From Ixodes scapularis (Eukaryota; Arthropoda; Arachnida; Ixodida; Ixodidae): a DNA stretch of 64,000 bases. This document shows, in pieces, positions 1 to 10,163 of the stretch; the first letter of the stretch is position 1; each line of letters starts with the position of its first letter. Location: positions 310,001-374,000 of the forward strand of contig NW_024609948.1 in the NCBI RefSeq assembly GCF_016920785.2. The letters are read 5' to 3'. The position numbers and the translations under genes were made by a program. The notes below the pieces were generated by a model that was not told where the DNA came from, made no database searches, and saw only the letters and a list, made by a program, of their open reading frames with translations.

Positions 1-1
1 A

Positions 2-290
2 TTTGTTCTCTTCAGAGCCGCTCGAGTAAACACGAAGGCAGGTTCAAATGAAATTGCCTTTTTCGTTGATAACCTCAAGAAACACCTCAATGATTGGACG
101 CTTTGTTGTGGAACCACAGATGGCTTTTTGGACAGAGACCCCGCAGTGGTCGTCGTACATTCTCGTTGAGCACCAGAAGGCCTCACTTTGTCTCCTTTCC
201 TGTATATTCTTTCGAAACTGTTTGACCCGCTACGTTCAGGCCTGCTTCCGAGTATATCCTGTGAGGTAATTATGCCATCATCCGTGTCCT
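2..290 (+). pseudogene. Degenerate non-LTR reverse transcriptase scrap
   Basis: One frame, broken by a stop near 176, carries APEGLTLSPFLYILSK. This resembles RT motif B of LINE elements, usually G-V-P-Q-G-x-x-L-S-P. About 20 residues later, where the YADD box would fall, the frame reads EVIMPSS, so the catalytic aspartates are gone. The piece enters from beyond the left edge. I see the motif; the family (I or R1-like) is inferred from the LSP form. It could be chance similarity in a short frame. Confidence 0.35.
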
Positions 291-299
291 GAGTCGTTT

Positions 300-717
300 C
301 GGGGTCAGAAATAAACAAGAATATTAACTGAAGCGGGCCGATGACTATTTTGAAAAACGGTTTATTCTAAGTTATAGTCATGTAACTAGTGGATTTTGAG
401 TTTGAAGCGAAAAGTTTTGGCCAAATATTTTTAATTTGAATATTGAAAAGTTTTCCCACGCCTTTCACTTTATTATATGCTTAGACGAAAACCCAGCTAA
501 AATTGTGAAGGTTGTTCTACTTGTTCATTTATAAGGTAAGTTTAACTATCAAATATTTATGAACTGTGACCTCAGAAGGTCTGATGTCATGGGATGACAA
601 GTAAACGACGGATCTGATATAAAATGAATCCTATAGAAACAGCCAATCATACCTAATTGAGTGAATTTACAAATCTTGCCATATAAAATATTCTTTCTTT
701 AATCTCGAATTAAAAAT
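300..717. other. Unassigned AT-rich sequence
   Basis: No ORF, repeat or RNA structure I can name. It is AT-rich with short homopolymers only. Confidence 0.5.
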
Positions 718-965
718 GAAAGCCGTTTACAACTCCCTGTAACGCCGAATTAGAACGCAGCTCTTGAGGAGGAGGAGGGAAGTACTGAGGGGAAGGTATA
801 CCCCTCCTCACCTCCTTATCCTCCTCCTCCCCTCATTCTTGAATCTCGTCCGGGGAAAGGGGGGGGGGTTATGTGACCTCAGGGGGGGTCATGTGACCTC
901 GGGGAGGTGGGGGGGTCATGTGACCTCGGGGGGGGGGGGGGGGGGTCACATGCAGCCCTAGTGGT
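718..965 (+). repeat. G-rich dispersed repeat, copy 1
   Basis: It opens with GAAAGCCG-TTACAAC and CGCCGAATTAGA-CGCAGC, then CTTGAGGAGGAGGAGGG, and ends in runs of G broken by GTGACCTC. The same order of blocks starts at 10164, so this is one dispersed family. The poly-G tail (to 18 Gs near 937) and repeated TCATGTGACCT look like a degenerating CACGTG minisatellite. No coding potential is credible despite open frames. Confidence 0.7.
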
Positions 966-1064
966 TAGTCCATGCTAAGGTGTGAGGAAATCTAACATGC
1001 TGAGCTTGTATCCATTTAGCCAAAAAACCAATTACTTTCATCTAATTGGAGACGTTTGGCTAAC

Positions 1065-1340
1065 AGCTAGGAGGGAGAGAGAGAAATTTTATTTACAATG
1101 ATGTTTCGTCCGCATTATCTGCATCTCATTAGCGGTCAAAAAGATGCTGGTAGTGAGGGCGGCAGCATGGTCCCTGCAACGTTGAGAATGTGTGACACTA
1201 ATTGGGGCCATGGTGTCAGTTGTGCTTCCCCAGGTGGGGTGGTCCAGCTCTTCCAACTGACAGATGTGGAAGGCATGAGGAGGAAGGGGGTGAGGTATTA
1301 TGGAGATGATTGTGCACGGGTACAGATCGGTTAGGGTAGG
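1065..1340 (-). other. Possible 3' end of a minus-strand transcript, unassigned
   Basis: On the minus strand the segment ends in TTGTAAATAAAATTTCTC, a good AATAAA polyadenylation context followed by a CT-rich run. Frames on both strands are open for about 80 codons but match nothing I know. It may be a retroelement 3' end. Confidence 0.2.
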
Positions 1341-1420
1341 CATGCACTAGTTATTAGGCACATATTGCAAAAGCGCCTCAAAGCAATATTTAGCCGGCAT
1401 TTAAGCCATTGCACGGTGCA

Positions 1421-1564
1421 GGCACATAGCCAGGATTTTGTTTCGAGGGGCGCCCGCCCATGACTCAATTCTGTATGAGGGGGAGGGGGGAGAGGTGGTC
1501 CCAGCAAAATGGAAGATTTCGGGGGGAGCCTGGGCACCATGGGTCTCTCTCCTGGCTACGCGCC
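1421..1564. mobile_element. MITE with AGCCAGGA terminal repeats
   Basis: The ends are inverted repeats: GGCACATAGCCAGGA at 1421 and TCCTGGCTACGCGCC ending at 1564. The interior is G-rich. A truncated copy in the opposite orientation lies at 26060-26145 and shares the TTTTGTTTCG block next to the TIR and the TGTATGAGGGGGAGG block. This is a short non-coding DNA-transposon derivative. No clear target duplication is visible. Confidence 0.6.
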
Positions 1565-1784
1565 ACGGTGTATACATGAGTAAATCGTAGTGTTGCAGGG
1601 GGAGGGGTGGGGGGGAGGGGGTATTATTGTGTTACGAGACTTGAAAAGTTTAAATTTGGTAACTAATCACTCCTTTTTATTATTCTGTACACACTGTGAA
1701 AACATTTCCTTGCCATTTGCATACTGTTTGGTATACACATCTAATACATTTGGTTAGAATATTTCTTAGTATAGTAGATCCCCA

Positions 1785-2140
1785 GCTAAAATTCCCATCA
1801 GATCCAATTGGAATTTTAACTGGTTTTAACCGGAATCGATTGGTTTTAGTGGGTTCCAATCAGCACATTGGCCAATGGGTCTCATCAATTGGAATTTAAT
1901 AATTCGGAGGCATCCGGTTTAGAGAAGCTCGTTTTAGCGAACGCCGTTTTATCGACCCTGGTTTATCGAATCGGGAGAACCCAGTTTAGAGAAGATGGCG
2001 ATGAGCTTCCCTTTAGCGAATTCGGCTGCCATTTGGCAGGGATAAATTGGTTTTCTGGAAACCCAACTGGTACCAATTTTAAATTCGAATTGGAATCTAA
2101 TGGGAATTCTCAACTGGAATGTCATATGCAAATTAACCTT
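1785..2140. repeat. CAATTGG-rich repeat split by a foldback fragment
   Basis: The flanks (about 1785-1902 and 2040-2140) are built from AATTGG, CCAATT and TTTTAACTGG motifs, giving many short palindromes. Between them, 1906-2040 is a partial arm of the GTTTTATCGA/GTTTAGCGA foldback family seen complete at 31864-33006. The insert therefore probably landed in a pre-existing CAATTGG repeat. Confidence 0.55.
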
Positions 2141-2245
2141 CAGCACCAGCATCTTCTTTGCCAAGCATATTTTGTCCCTTCATCAGGGAAAGCAACTGGT
2201 GCGATAGTTTCGTTTAACCGTGTCTGGGTTCGGGGCAGCCGAAGC

Positions 2246-2553
2246 GAAAACAACCGCATCTCCACGTGGTGAATGATGTTGATTGAGGCGAAGCTCTGGT
2301 GGTGCTTGTCTGCGTAGATGCTGAGCCGCAGCATGCCGAGCCTTTCGTTCGTTATCATCCATGTCACGCTGCGGTCAAATGCTCAAATGCTTATAACCAC
2401 GTCCCATACCACACATTCTCTTTCTGACATGCATGGATGAAAACGAACGAAAGGCTCGGCCTGCTGCGGCTCAGCGTCTACGCAGACAAGCACCACCAGA
2501 GCTTCGCCCCATCAACATCATTCACCACGTGGAGATGCGGTTGTTTTTTGCCC
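2246..2553. repeat. Head-to-head pair of AGCTTCGCC repeats, long hairpin
   Basis: The left arm 2246-2364 and right arm 2432-2552 are near-identical inverted copies, about 120 bp each with only a few differences, separated by about 67 bp. Each arm carries CACCACCAGAGCTTCGCC, CATCATTCACCACGTGG and GAAAGGCTCGGC. A third partial copy is at 18490-18570. The unit is short, non-coding and dispersed, as a SINE or MITE would be. The near-identity of the arms suggests a young inverted duplication. Confidence 0.7.
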
Positions 2554-2650
2554 TACACGAGCACGGGAGCATGTGCTCACGTGCTCGTGAGCACGAGCAC
2601 CCGACGCCAGACATCGGATGGACATACGGACATCCATGGCTAGCCCCTAA

Positions 2651-3320
2651 AGGTGTATCCACACGACGGACCAAATTGCTGTTTTGGTCCGCGGGCCGCG
2701 CATCACGTGATCTTACGTCACCGCTTTTCGAGGTCCGCCGGCGGTCCGCGGCCCGCGCTTGTGAGAAATGCCAAGCCAGTTTTCTCGCCCGGACCTTGGC
2801 GGCGGACCGCGGCGTTTTTAGTATAATTGAAGTGCTAAGTCTGGCAACAAGCTGACTTTTGTTTGGATTGGAATCCAAATCCAAAGTCGTGTTCTTTTGG
2901 CGCCAACTGTTGAAGACGAAGACGACAAACCTTTTGTTGTGCGACGATGGCGACATGGTGCAACGATGCAACTTTTTACTTCATTGCGCTCGTGGAGCGA
3001 TTTCCCGCTCTGTGGGACAATAGATGCATGCCCTTTCCGGTTCACTTAAGTCCTCCTCGTCTTCAATAGTCAACGCCAAAGCCACCGCGGCCAAAAGTCT
3101 CTTTCGTTCAACCTCCATCATGGCTCCTTACAAATAGCCTCAAAGCAGCTCGTTGCACGCGTTTGGCGGAGCTGTGAGGTCGAGGGTTAGACCGGCCCGT
3201 TCACTCTGTCGTCTGCTCTTTTGGTCCGCCGTGTGGATGCTCATTGCACCCGGGCGGCCCGCGGGCCGCGCATCACGCGATCTATCGGTCCGCGGCCCGG
3301 TCCGTCGTGTGGATACACCT
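2651..3320. mobile_element. PIF/Harbinger-like non-autonomous element, TAA target duplication
   Basis: The termini are perfect inverted repeats of about 22 bp starting AGGTGTATCCACACGACGG, at 2651 and ending at 3320. TAA lies immediately outside both ends (2648-2650, 3321-3323), the 3-bp TWA duplication typical of PIF/Harbinger. The subterminal part is CCGCGG-rich. A second element at 23680 shares the CACACGACGGAC core of the TIR and the same TAA duplication. No transposase frame remains, so it would have to move in trans. Confidence 0.75.
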
Positions 3321-4497
3321 TAAGGAGCTTCGCCCCTAAAAAAAGAAAAAGCGCGCTGTCCCACAAGCCCGCTGGCGGGACAGCGACCTTGGTCGGAAAA
3401 CCGTTATCTGTCCCCGCCTAAATGAGACATCAGGGCCCGTTTGCTCGAAGCCGGTTAACTTTAACCGCGGTTAAAAGTTAACCGCCCTTCCCTACTAGGT
3501 ACCCACAAGTACCTAGCCAAGTTTGACGAGGGCAGGATGAGCGGTAGCTTTGTGTTTTATTATGCGGTGGTAGCTGGTGTTACCTACTGGCTGTAGCGAA
3601 TATACGTGGCTTCCGTGGAAAGGTTACCGAAATGGGGGGACCCAACAAATGCGCGCTGCCTGGCTTTCGCGATGCAGCGCGGCATACATTTGAGCTTAAG
3701 AAACAATTTTTATTGCTCGTGGTACAAACAATCGCCAAGGTAAAACTAAATTAACCCTTGTTTGGAAATTTTCTAAATATTTGGCTGTATGAAGTGAAGA
3801 AAAGCCTCGTGAAATTTCCTTCCGAGTTCGAAAGAGGACGACGAAGTTGAGTCCTAGAAAGGATGACAAAGAAGTGAGCAGTGAAAGGCGGGCGGTATAC
3901 TGGCAGCATGGTTGGCCAGCATGTAAGAACTGTATATAACACCGTCATAAATTGAAAAACCTGGAACTCGGCTCCACTGAAAATTGACCTATTAGTAAAT
4001 TACCCGAACATCGAGAACGCTGACAGTGTAATTCTACGATCCGCGCGCGCTGGCGTTCCACATTTGGAGTAAATAATCATAATAAATCTTTGACGAACGC
4101 GCGTGCACGGCAAAATTTGTTTTAGGCTTTTTGCTTCAGAACAGTTATTACTGCAGACGCCAGCAGGTGCAGCGCGTGTAACTACACCCGTAGCATGCAC
4201 CTCGGTGCCTTTAAAATTTAGCAAAAGGTCTATGGGAACGCTGTCTGCTTTTGTGTGCTATCAATACCCGGCCGATTGAGTCAAGGCAATCAATCCACTT
4301 TCCAAAGACGTTGCCATGCCGACAACTATCGCGTTCATTTAGGCTTAGGAATGGCCAGAGTCGAAAGTCTATCTAAAAAATGTGGCGAAGTCTTTGCTCA
4401 TGCTTTGCGTTTTAAGTGAGGTAAGGCAACGCGAAAACCTCCTGCACGATTCATTGCTGACTAAAGCGAGCGGCGCCCACTCAGCCGGGGGGTCCCT

Positions 4498-4634
4498 ATC
4501 ATTTCGTCGAAACTCGTTTCGTGGAATTACGTTTCGTGGACAACTTTTCGTGGACACACGTTTCATAGACACACGTTTCGTCGACAATCGTTTCGTCGAC
4601 AGCACCACCGTAAAACGCTTCGTCGACAAGTTTT
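4498..4634 (+). repeat. Iterated TTTCGTCGACA foldback arm, left
   Basis: Six to eight imperfect copies of a roughly 16-bp unit, CGTTTCGTCGACA plus a variable spacer, run head to tail and end in a 22-base T run. The reverse-complement array is at 6780-6915, and a solitary decayed arm is at 43925-44045. Iterated inverted arms are the hallmark of Foldback-type elements. Confidence 0.6.
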
Positions 4635-4700
4635 TTTTTTTTTTTTTTTTTTTTGCGGTTTTGAAAGGAATGCCGGAAACTTAAGGTACATGCGCTTGTA

Positions 4701-4777
4701 ACGGATGAAAAAGACGATGCCTAGCGCAGTTGCTCTCCAAGGTGAGCGACTGCGCTACCCTCTCGCTCTCATCCGTG
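4701..4777. repeat. Short hairpin, AGCGCAGTTGCTC stem
   Basis: AGCGCAGTTGCTC and GAGCGACTGCGCT flank a seven-base loop, and ACGGATGA and TCATCCGT lie outside them. One mismatch is present in the inner stem. It looks like a small inverted-repeat relic. I do not see a tRNA fold. Confidence 0.45.
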
Positions 4778-5505
4778 TCAGATGGAAAAGCAAGAGCGCG
4801 CAGGACTTCGAGCGCGGCCTATTCGGATATTTGCAAATTCCGATGCCCGTTTATAGAACCGAAAGTTACTGGAAGAAGAAAAGCGGTGGAGAAAAATATG
4901 CGTAGGCACAAAGCAAAACTTCGATCCAATGGTGGGTTGCGGAAAAGGGCGTAAACACTGTATTTTTTTTATATTGGTTATTTTTAAACAAAAATAGAGC
5001 TTGCAGTTTTTTATTGCAACATTACAACCCTAATATATCAATTGAAATTAAGCATGTTCGTTATCCTCAATTTTTCAAAAGGAAAAGTAATGCAGTGTTT
5101 GACTGGCTACTGCGACTTATACGCGAAGAAAACTGTTTAGTCACACTCGTTTCATCGTCATTTATCCTTAAGGGCCGATTAAAAAGGGCATTACACAATA
5201 AGGGGGCTGTAAACAATGTCAAATAAAAATAAAGAACAAAAGCACGAAAACCAATAACACTTGCACTACCGGGAGCACGCTGCCCGCGAGTAAACCTAAA
5301 AAAAAACTTTAAAAAAATCTACATTGCAATGCAAAAAAATAAACAAATAAACACGAGAATTGGTAACAGATAAATAAAACAGTACACTAAGTTTAGTCGT
5401 ATTACACAAAGTAAACCATAGTTCATATCGAATGTGCATCTTAATGCATTATATAGCTTCTCTCGAACAGCCGCCACATGTAAGGCCTTGGAGGCGGTAG
5501 TACCA

Positions 5506-5707
5506 CTATACTCCGCGACAACTTTTCTTGGCAATGAACTGGAAAGTACAGGCCCGCGTTCCCTCTCCCATTTTTGAGTGTACGCAGGCTCTCCTCCTCC
5601 CCCATTTCCGGGGAGAAGAGAAGAGCCTGCGTACACTCAAAATGGGAGAGGGGACGCGGGCCTGTACCTTCCACTGCATTGCCAAGAAAAGTTGTCGCCG
5701 AGTATAG
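5506..5707. mobile_element. 202-bp hairpin MITE
   Basis: Two arms of about 95 bp, starting CTATACTC-GCGACAAC at both ends, are near-perfect inverted repeats around a loop of roughly 15 bp. Matching blocks include TTTTCTTGGCAATG, TACAGGCCCGCGT and GAGTGTACGCAGGCTC. A transcript would fold into one long hairpin and could feed small-RNA pathways. No coding sequence is present. Confidence 0.75.
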
Positions 5708-6779
5708 ACGAAATCTGTCGGCAGCAGCCGACTGGTCCTCACACGCGACATTAAATTGTTCTTTTATCCATGCCAGCTGACAGATACCTGGGGCAAGTTC
5801 ATAGCTCGTTTCACAAAAGAGCGGCTTCCAAATCTAATGTTCTTTGGTCACATATCGGTTTTTCTGCATGCAAAATTTCAGTACAGGCATAACATATGCA
5901 GAACTATTGTGTTATTCATTATCCAGAAGCTAAATATGCTAAAGACTAAAAATCGCATGCGGTCTGGTAAGTACAGTACGTTGAATACCCAGTGTCTGGA
6001 GGAGACAACAACCGTGTTTTATTACCGTAAAAGTAAACCACGCGTAGGAAAATGCTCAGTCTCCTTCCAAGTTTATTGCTAGCGGCTAAGACCAGATGCC
6101 AATTAGCTTGAAAACCGATTTTATGCCATTTTCAACGGTAGGAAGGCTGTGTGCACCGCAAACAGGCCTCGTTTATTCTTTCAAATTTTCTTTAAGAGCT
6201 TCAGTGTTTTGATGTGTTAACTATCTATGCTATGTTCAGGTGGCTCTTGAGGATTCTGCCAAAAGACGTGACGCGCGGAAAGATACGCCTGCTCTGGAAA
6301 TGACCCAGCCATTTTTTCAAAAGGAGTGCCGGCGGCCAGCTCGCGAAGGGTTGCATTCGATGACGTACAGACACCTCGATCACGTATGCTGCCGAAAGCG
6401 TAGCCCTCAAGAGCAGCGCATATTGTTGAAAGTTTTGAAAATCTAATTCGATAAAGGACACTGGCCGATAACAAAACTTCCCGGCTTTGACAACGCTTCC
6501 CCAAAGGTTCGGGCAAAGACACGAGCGAAACCATTCAAATCGCAAGCTCCGAAATCAGTGCAATCGGCGAGCCCCCCCCCCCAACAAAAAAAAAAAAAAA
6601 ATATAGGTAAAAAAAAATGCGATAATTTAAGTTGGTGAGGCAAGATGGCTGCACACTGGTTCGCCATACTTGGCCCAGTCGGCCATCCTTCATCCATCCA
6701 TCCATCCAACACAAGGCCGCGCGCCGCGCAGGCGCAGAGGTCGCGAGGAGGCGCAGCTGGCGGAGAGGAGCTGGCAAAG

Positions 6780-6915
6780 CGAGCTGTCGACGAAACGTCG
6801 CAACAACTGTCGATGAAACGAGCGGGTGCTCGTTTCCACGAAACGATCTGTCGATGAAACATCGCAGTGTCGACGAACTGATTTGTCCATGAAACGTCGT
6901 TCGACGAACTGATTG
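6780..6915 (-). repeat. Iterated TTTCGTCGACA foldback arm, right
   Basis: This reads on the minus strand as repeated GTTTCATCGACA and GTTTCGTCGACA units, the inverted partner of 4498-4634. Together they bound a 2.4-kb foldback-like unit inside the larger TIR element. Confidence 0.55.
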
Positions 6916-7059
6916 CCACCGCCGGGGCACCGCCATGTTTCCCCGCCGTCCTTACTCTGCCGGTCACGTGACCGAAAATTCCTGGCAAATCCGGTTAACC
7001 GCGGTTAGTTAACCAGCTTCGAGCAAACGGGCCCAGGTCACTTTATTGAAGGCCAACCA

Positions 7060-7162
7060 TAAAACAGCGCAAAACAACGAGGACTAGTTCCACAGGACTA
7101 GTGCAGCGCTCGTCCTGTGGTGTTTGTCCCTTTCCTTAGTCCTCTTCGTTTTGCGCTGTTGT
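7060..7162. repeat. AAAACAGCGC palindromic repeat
   Basis: AAAACAGCGCAAAACAACGA at the left is matched by TCTTCGTTTTGCGCTGTT at the right in inverted orientation, with a GAGGACTA/TAGTCCTC extension. An internal ACTAGT-CCACAGGACTAGT palindrome lies between. Related ends occur at 34310-34390, 25792-25895 and next to the Penelope-like ORF at 62797-62853. Confidence 0.6.
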
Positions 7163-7164
7163 AC

Positions 7165-7573
7165 CTACATGACGTTTAACCAATCATAAACCTGAAATTT
7201 TTTGATCTACTGTAGTTGCCCTTACAATTGCTTGAGCTCCTGTACCATATGCTCAGCCTGTGAGTTGCCGGTGATGAGGTGCGCTGGTGACTCAGATGAT
7301 ATTCATGCAATAAATCATACCGTTGCCCAAACGAACCTTCATTAGCACTTCAATTGTGTCTGACAAAGACCATAGATACTTGATTACTACGCTCGACGAC
7401 ATGCTGCTAACCACTCACACCTCCAGCCACTTGGTGTAAAACAACCTGAAATGCTTTTCCTTCCACTTAACCAGCAAAGCCTAAGTGAATTTCATTCCAG
7501 GCTGTTGGCCATTCTCAATGTGTCAGTGCTTTTAGCTTGGTTTTCTGGTTGTTTGGCATTGAGTACGGGATCC
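7165..7573. other. Unassigned sequence
   Basis: No supported gene or repeat. It contains CAATAAA at about 7310 but no convincing ORF. Confidence 0.4.
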
Positions 7574-8507
7574 AGACATTATGGTCCCAGACAATATGGT
7601 CCCGCGGACAAAATGATCCCGGACAATATGGTCCCGGACAAAATGGTCCCAAGTGCTAGGCTGGACAAAATGGTCCCATGTCATTTTCGCGGCAATTTTC
7701 TTTTTTTTTTTTCTTGCTTTTTTTGCTTTATTTTTGCTAAACATTTGTGACATGAGCCGTTGGTCATTTTGAAGTTACTTTTTTTATTGCTTGGTCTTCA
7801 CAGGTTTATGTTATTAAGTGTGATTCGCAAAATACTTGTATATCGAGCCGTTTGTCAATCTAGAATTTATATTTTTCACGCATAATTTTCGCCATTTGTA
7901 CTACTTTTCGTGTGTTCAACTTGAGTTTCAACCAGTCTACTGAGAATTGCAACAGCAACTTCAAACAATCTGCACACAGTACGTACAAGGGAGCCGTATC
8001 ATGAATGACCCTCTGAAGGGCGTGGGCCAATTAAGTGCCGTTTCAAGATCGTAGACCTTTTGAATTGGAAATTGTGTTTTTATGGCGTAAGGGCTGCTGA
8101 GGCCAAACAGCATCAAACAAGGGTAGACTTTTTGTGGGAACGTAATAAAATGTGTCATGTGTTCAAAAGCATGTTTATTATTTTCCATTCTTATTTTCTA
8201 ACATTGCATCGAACCATGCGGTATCTGCACAATAAATTGCCTTTATTCCCCCTATGACGAATCGACATGTCACGAATGGACCGTACTTCATATCTATCAC
8301 TCACCTTAAAAGTAATCGCTGCAGATATCAGCGACATTTCAGACAGTGCGTCAGAAGTGTCGGAAATTTTACTTGGGACCATTTTGTCCTGGTTTGCGCT
8401 CGGAACCATATTGTTCGGGATCACATTGTCCGGGATGATACTGTTCGGGAATATTTTGCCCGGAACCATTTTGTCTGGGACCATATTGTCCGGGATCATA
8501 TTGTCCT
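7574..8507. mobile_element. Foldback element with iterated GGACAATATGGTCCC arms
   Basis: The left arm (7574-7677) holds six copies of a 15-bp unit GGACAA-ATGGTCCC. The right arm (8373-8507) holds eight or nine copies in inverted orientation. In both arms the innermost unit is set off by a spacer (AGTGCTAGGC-type on the left, GCGCAAACC-type on the right) followed by GGACAAAATGGTCCCA. The arms therefore share internal order, not just motif. The core 7680-8370 is non-coding. Frames translating as repeated D-K-M-V-P are by-products of the repeat. The structure matches Drosophila FB-type TIRs. Confidence 0.75.
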
Positions 8508-8998
8508 ACACTCTGCCATATAGGCTATTTTCACCAATTCCTGGCCATCACATATATAGCTTCTGGCACAGGCTTTCATGGCAATGATTCTGCAGTATAC
8601 GGAGCGCACCAGAGTCAGCGACCCAGAGCGTGGATCCATTGGTACCACAACACATGATCCCTGCCTTAAACAACATCATGTCACCAACACACTGATCTCA
8701 CCAGCTATTGTGCACATGCTTGGTGACGCCATAACTGCTCACAGGGGACAGACGGCCGTGCACAAGACAGGTGGTGTCGTTTCGTGTGCTGCACGCACAG
8801 GCCCTCAGCGGGGTTATCGCGCGTGCACGGGACTGCAGTTCCCAGAATAAATAGCGGCAGCAGCAACGTAACAAAACTCTTGAATAGGTAAAAAATATCC
8901 TCTCTGGGGCCTCCGACATTTCTACTCCAAACTGCGTCGGAAACGTGCGAAAGAGTGAAATTTTATGTGGTCTTTTCTGCCAGCTTCTGGAACATAAT
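8508..8998. other. Unassigned sequence
   Basis: Open frames of up to 90 codons occur, but none resembles a known protein and codon use shows no clear bias. I see no repeat. Confidence 0.4.
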
Positions 8999-9163
8999 TA
9001 GAGTCTGCTGTAGGTCAAGAATAGCTCAGGAGAAGTCTCTGTCCCTCTCTCCCGACATTGGCGGAGCGAGCACTGGAGAGGAGCAAACCACCTATATCAT
9101 GACAAGTAGAGGTGGTTTCCTCTTCTCCACTCTCATGCTATTCTTGACCTCCAACAGACTATA
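8999..9163. mobile_element. MITE with AGGTCAAGAATAGC terminal repeats
   Basis: The inverted ends of about 27 bp share AGGTCAAGAATAGC. The left starts TAGAGTCTGCTG and the right ends CAACAGACTATAG. Inside, AACCACCT and AGGTGGTT form a second hairpin. The length of 165 bp and lack of an ORF fit a MITE. The target duplication is not clear. Confidence 0.65.
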
Positions 9164-9230
9164 GCGCCCTTGTCAACACTTGCAACACGAGCAGAACTGT
9201 GGGAGGGTTGGGCTCTTCATTGCCCGCATG

Positions 9231-9942
9231 CAGACTTGTACACGTTACTGAAAAAAAGTAACTGATTACAATTACAATTACTACAGTCAAAAAAGTAACC
9301 GATTACCGTTACTGATTACTGCCTCCCAGAAGTAATTGAACAATTACTGCAAAGTAATTGATTACTTTTCAAGTTACTTTCACGTTACTTCTTATTGCGA
9401 TGACAGAAATACACAAATACACAGTAAAATATTGCGTACACAATTTTGTTTGGTTATTGTTCCCTTTTTTGTTTTCAGACCCGGAGCTTGTCGTGTAGCT
9501 GACGCGTCGACCTAAGGAACAAAGCCCACTAAAAAGTCAATAGCGAGTTCCCGCTTCCCGTCGACTTCATCAGCAATCTGCAACGAGATCCGGAACTCCC
9601 CAGCCAAGGCTGGTGGCGCGCTTGTAGAAGAGCGTGGCGTAAAAGAAAAAAGGAGTTGCCGACTAATCCTAGTTTTATTTTTTTTAGATGTTAAAAAAAT
9701 GTCAATCATTTTTGCTCCATGGCTGAGTGACCATGCTGATTTTTGTGAGAAAAAAGAATTGTGGGATGAAAAATGTAATTGGTAATTGTGTAATTGATTT
9801 TGTAATTGATTACAGAAAAAAAGTAATTGAATTACTCCGAGCGTTACAGCTTGACAAATGTAATTGAAGCGTTACAAAATTACACTTAACTGTAATTGAT
9901 TACAAGTAATCAATTACTTGTAACGCGTTACGTACAAGTCTG
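9231..9942. mobile_element. hAT-type non-autonomous element, 8-bp target duplication
   Basis: The element starts CAGACTTGTAC and ends GTACAAGTCTG. It is flanked by perfect 8-bp direct repeats CCCGCATG at 9223-9230 and 9943-9950. An 8-bp duplication with CA-G-starting TIRs is the hAT signature. Subterminal regions are packed with TAATTGATTAC and GTTAC motifs, which are likely transposase-binding iterations. The core (9480-9710) is GC-richer and non-coding. Confidence 0.85.
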
Positions 9943-10163
9943 CCCGCATGAAAGGCAGTCTGCTCAAAATGTCTGCGTTAGATTCTTCAACGGACAGCTA
10001 CAGGCAACACTGAATTTGATCAGTAACCTGCTGGCACCAGTCATCATAATGGATCGTCTTGGTCAGCTTGAGGCAAGGATGCCGAAAACCTCGTCCTCGG
10101 AGTTTTCGTGCAGCGTGGACTCTGACGTACACTGCTGCAAGAGCCCGCAAAGAAAAAAAAAAG

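Larger units (their letters stand above)
3433..7034. mobile_element. 3.6-kb TIR element with GGGCCCGTTTGCTCGAAG ends
   Basis: The left terminus 3433-3475 and right terminus 6990-7034 are inverted repeats of about 42 bp with two or three differences. Each continues into GGTTAAC and TAACCGCGGTTA blocks, and the left one forms a nearly perfect palindrome. I could not read a convincing target duplication. The interior has no long ORF. It holds a hairpin MITE (5506-5707), two opposed arms of a TTTCGTCGACA repeat (4498-4634, 6780-6915) and homopolymer runs. It is therefore probably a non-autonomous element swollen by nested insertions. Confidence 0.65.

Noticed and set aside
764..961. Gly-rich frame
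   Set aside because: Generated by poly-G minisatellite.
7451..8587. Open frames translating as repeated MVPDKMVP-type peptides
   Set aside because: They come from the 15-bp repeat of the foldback arms and appear on both strands. No start context or conserved domain.
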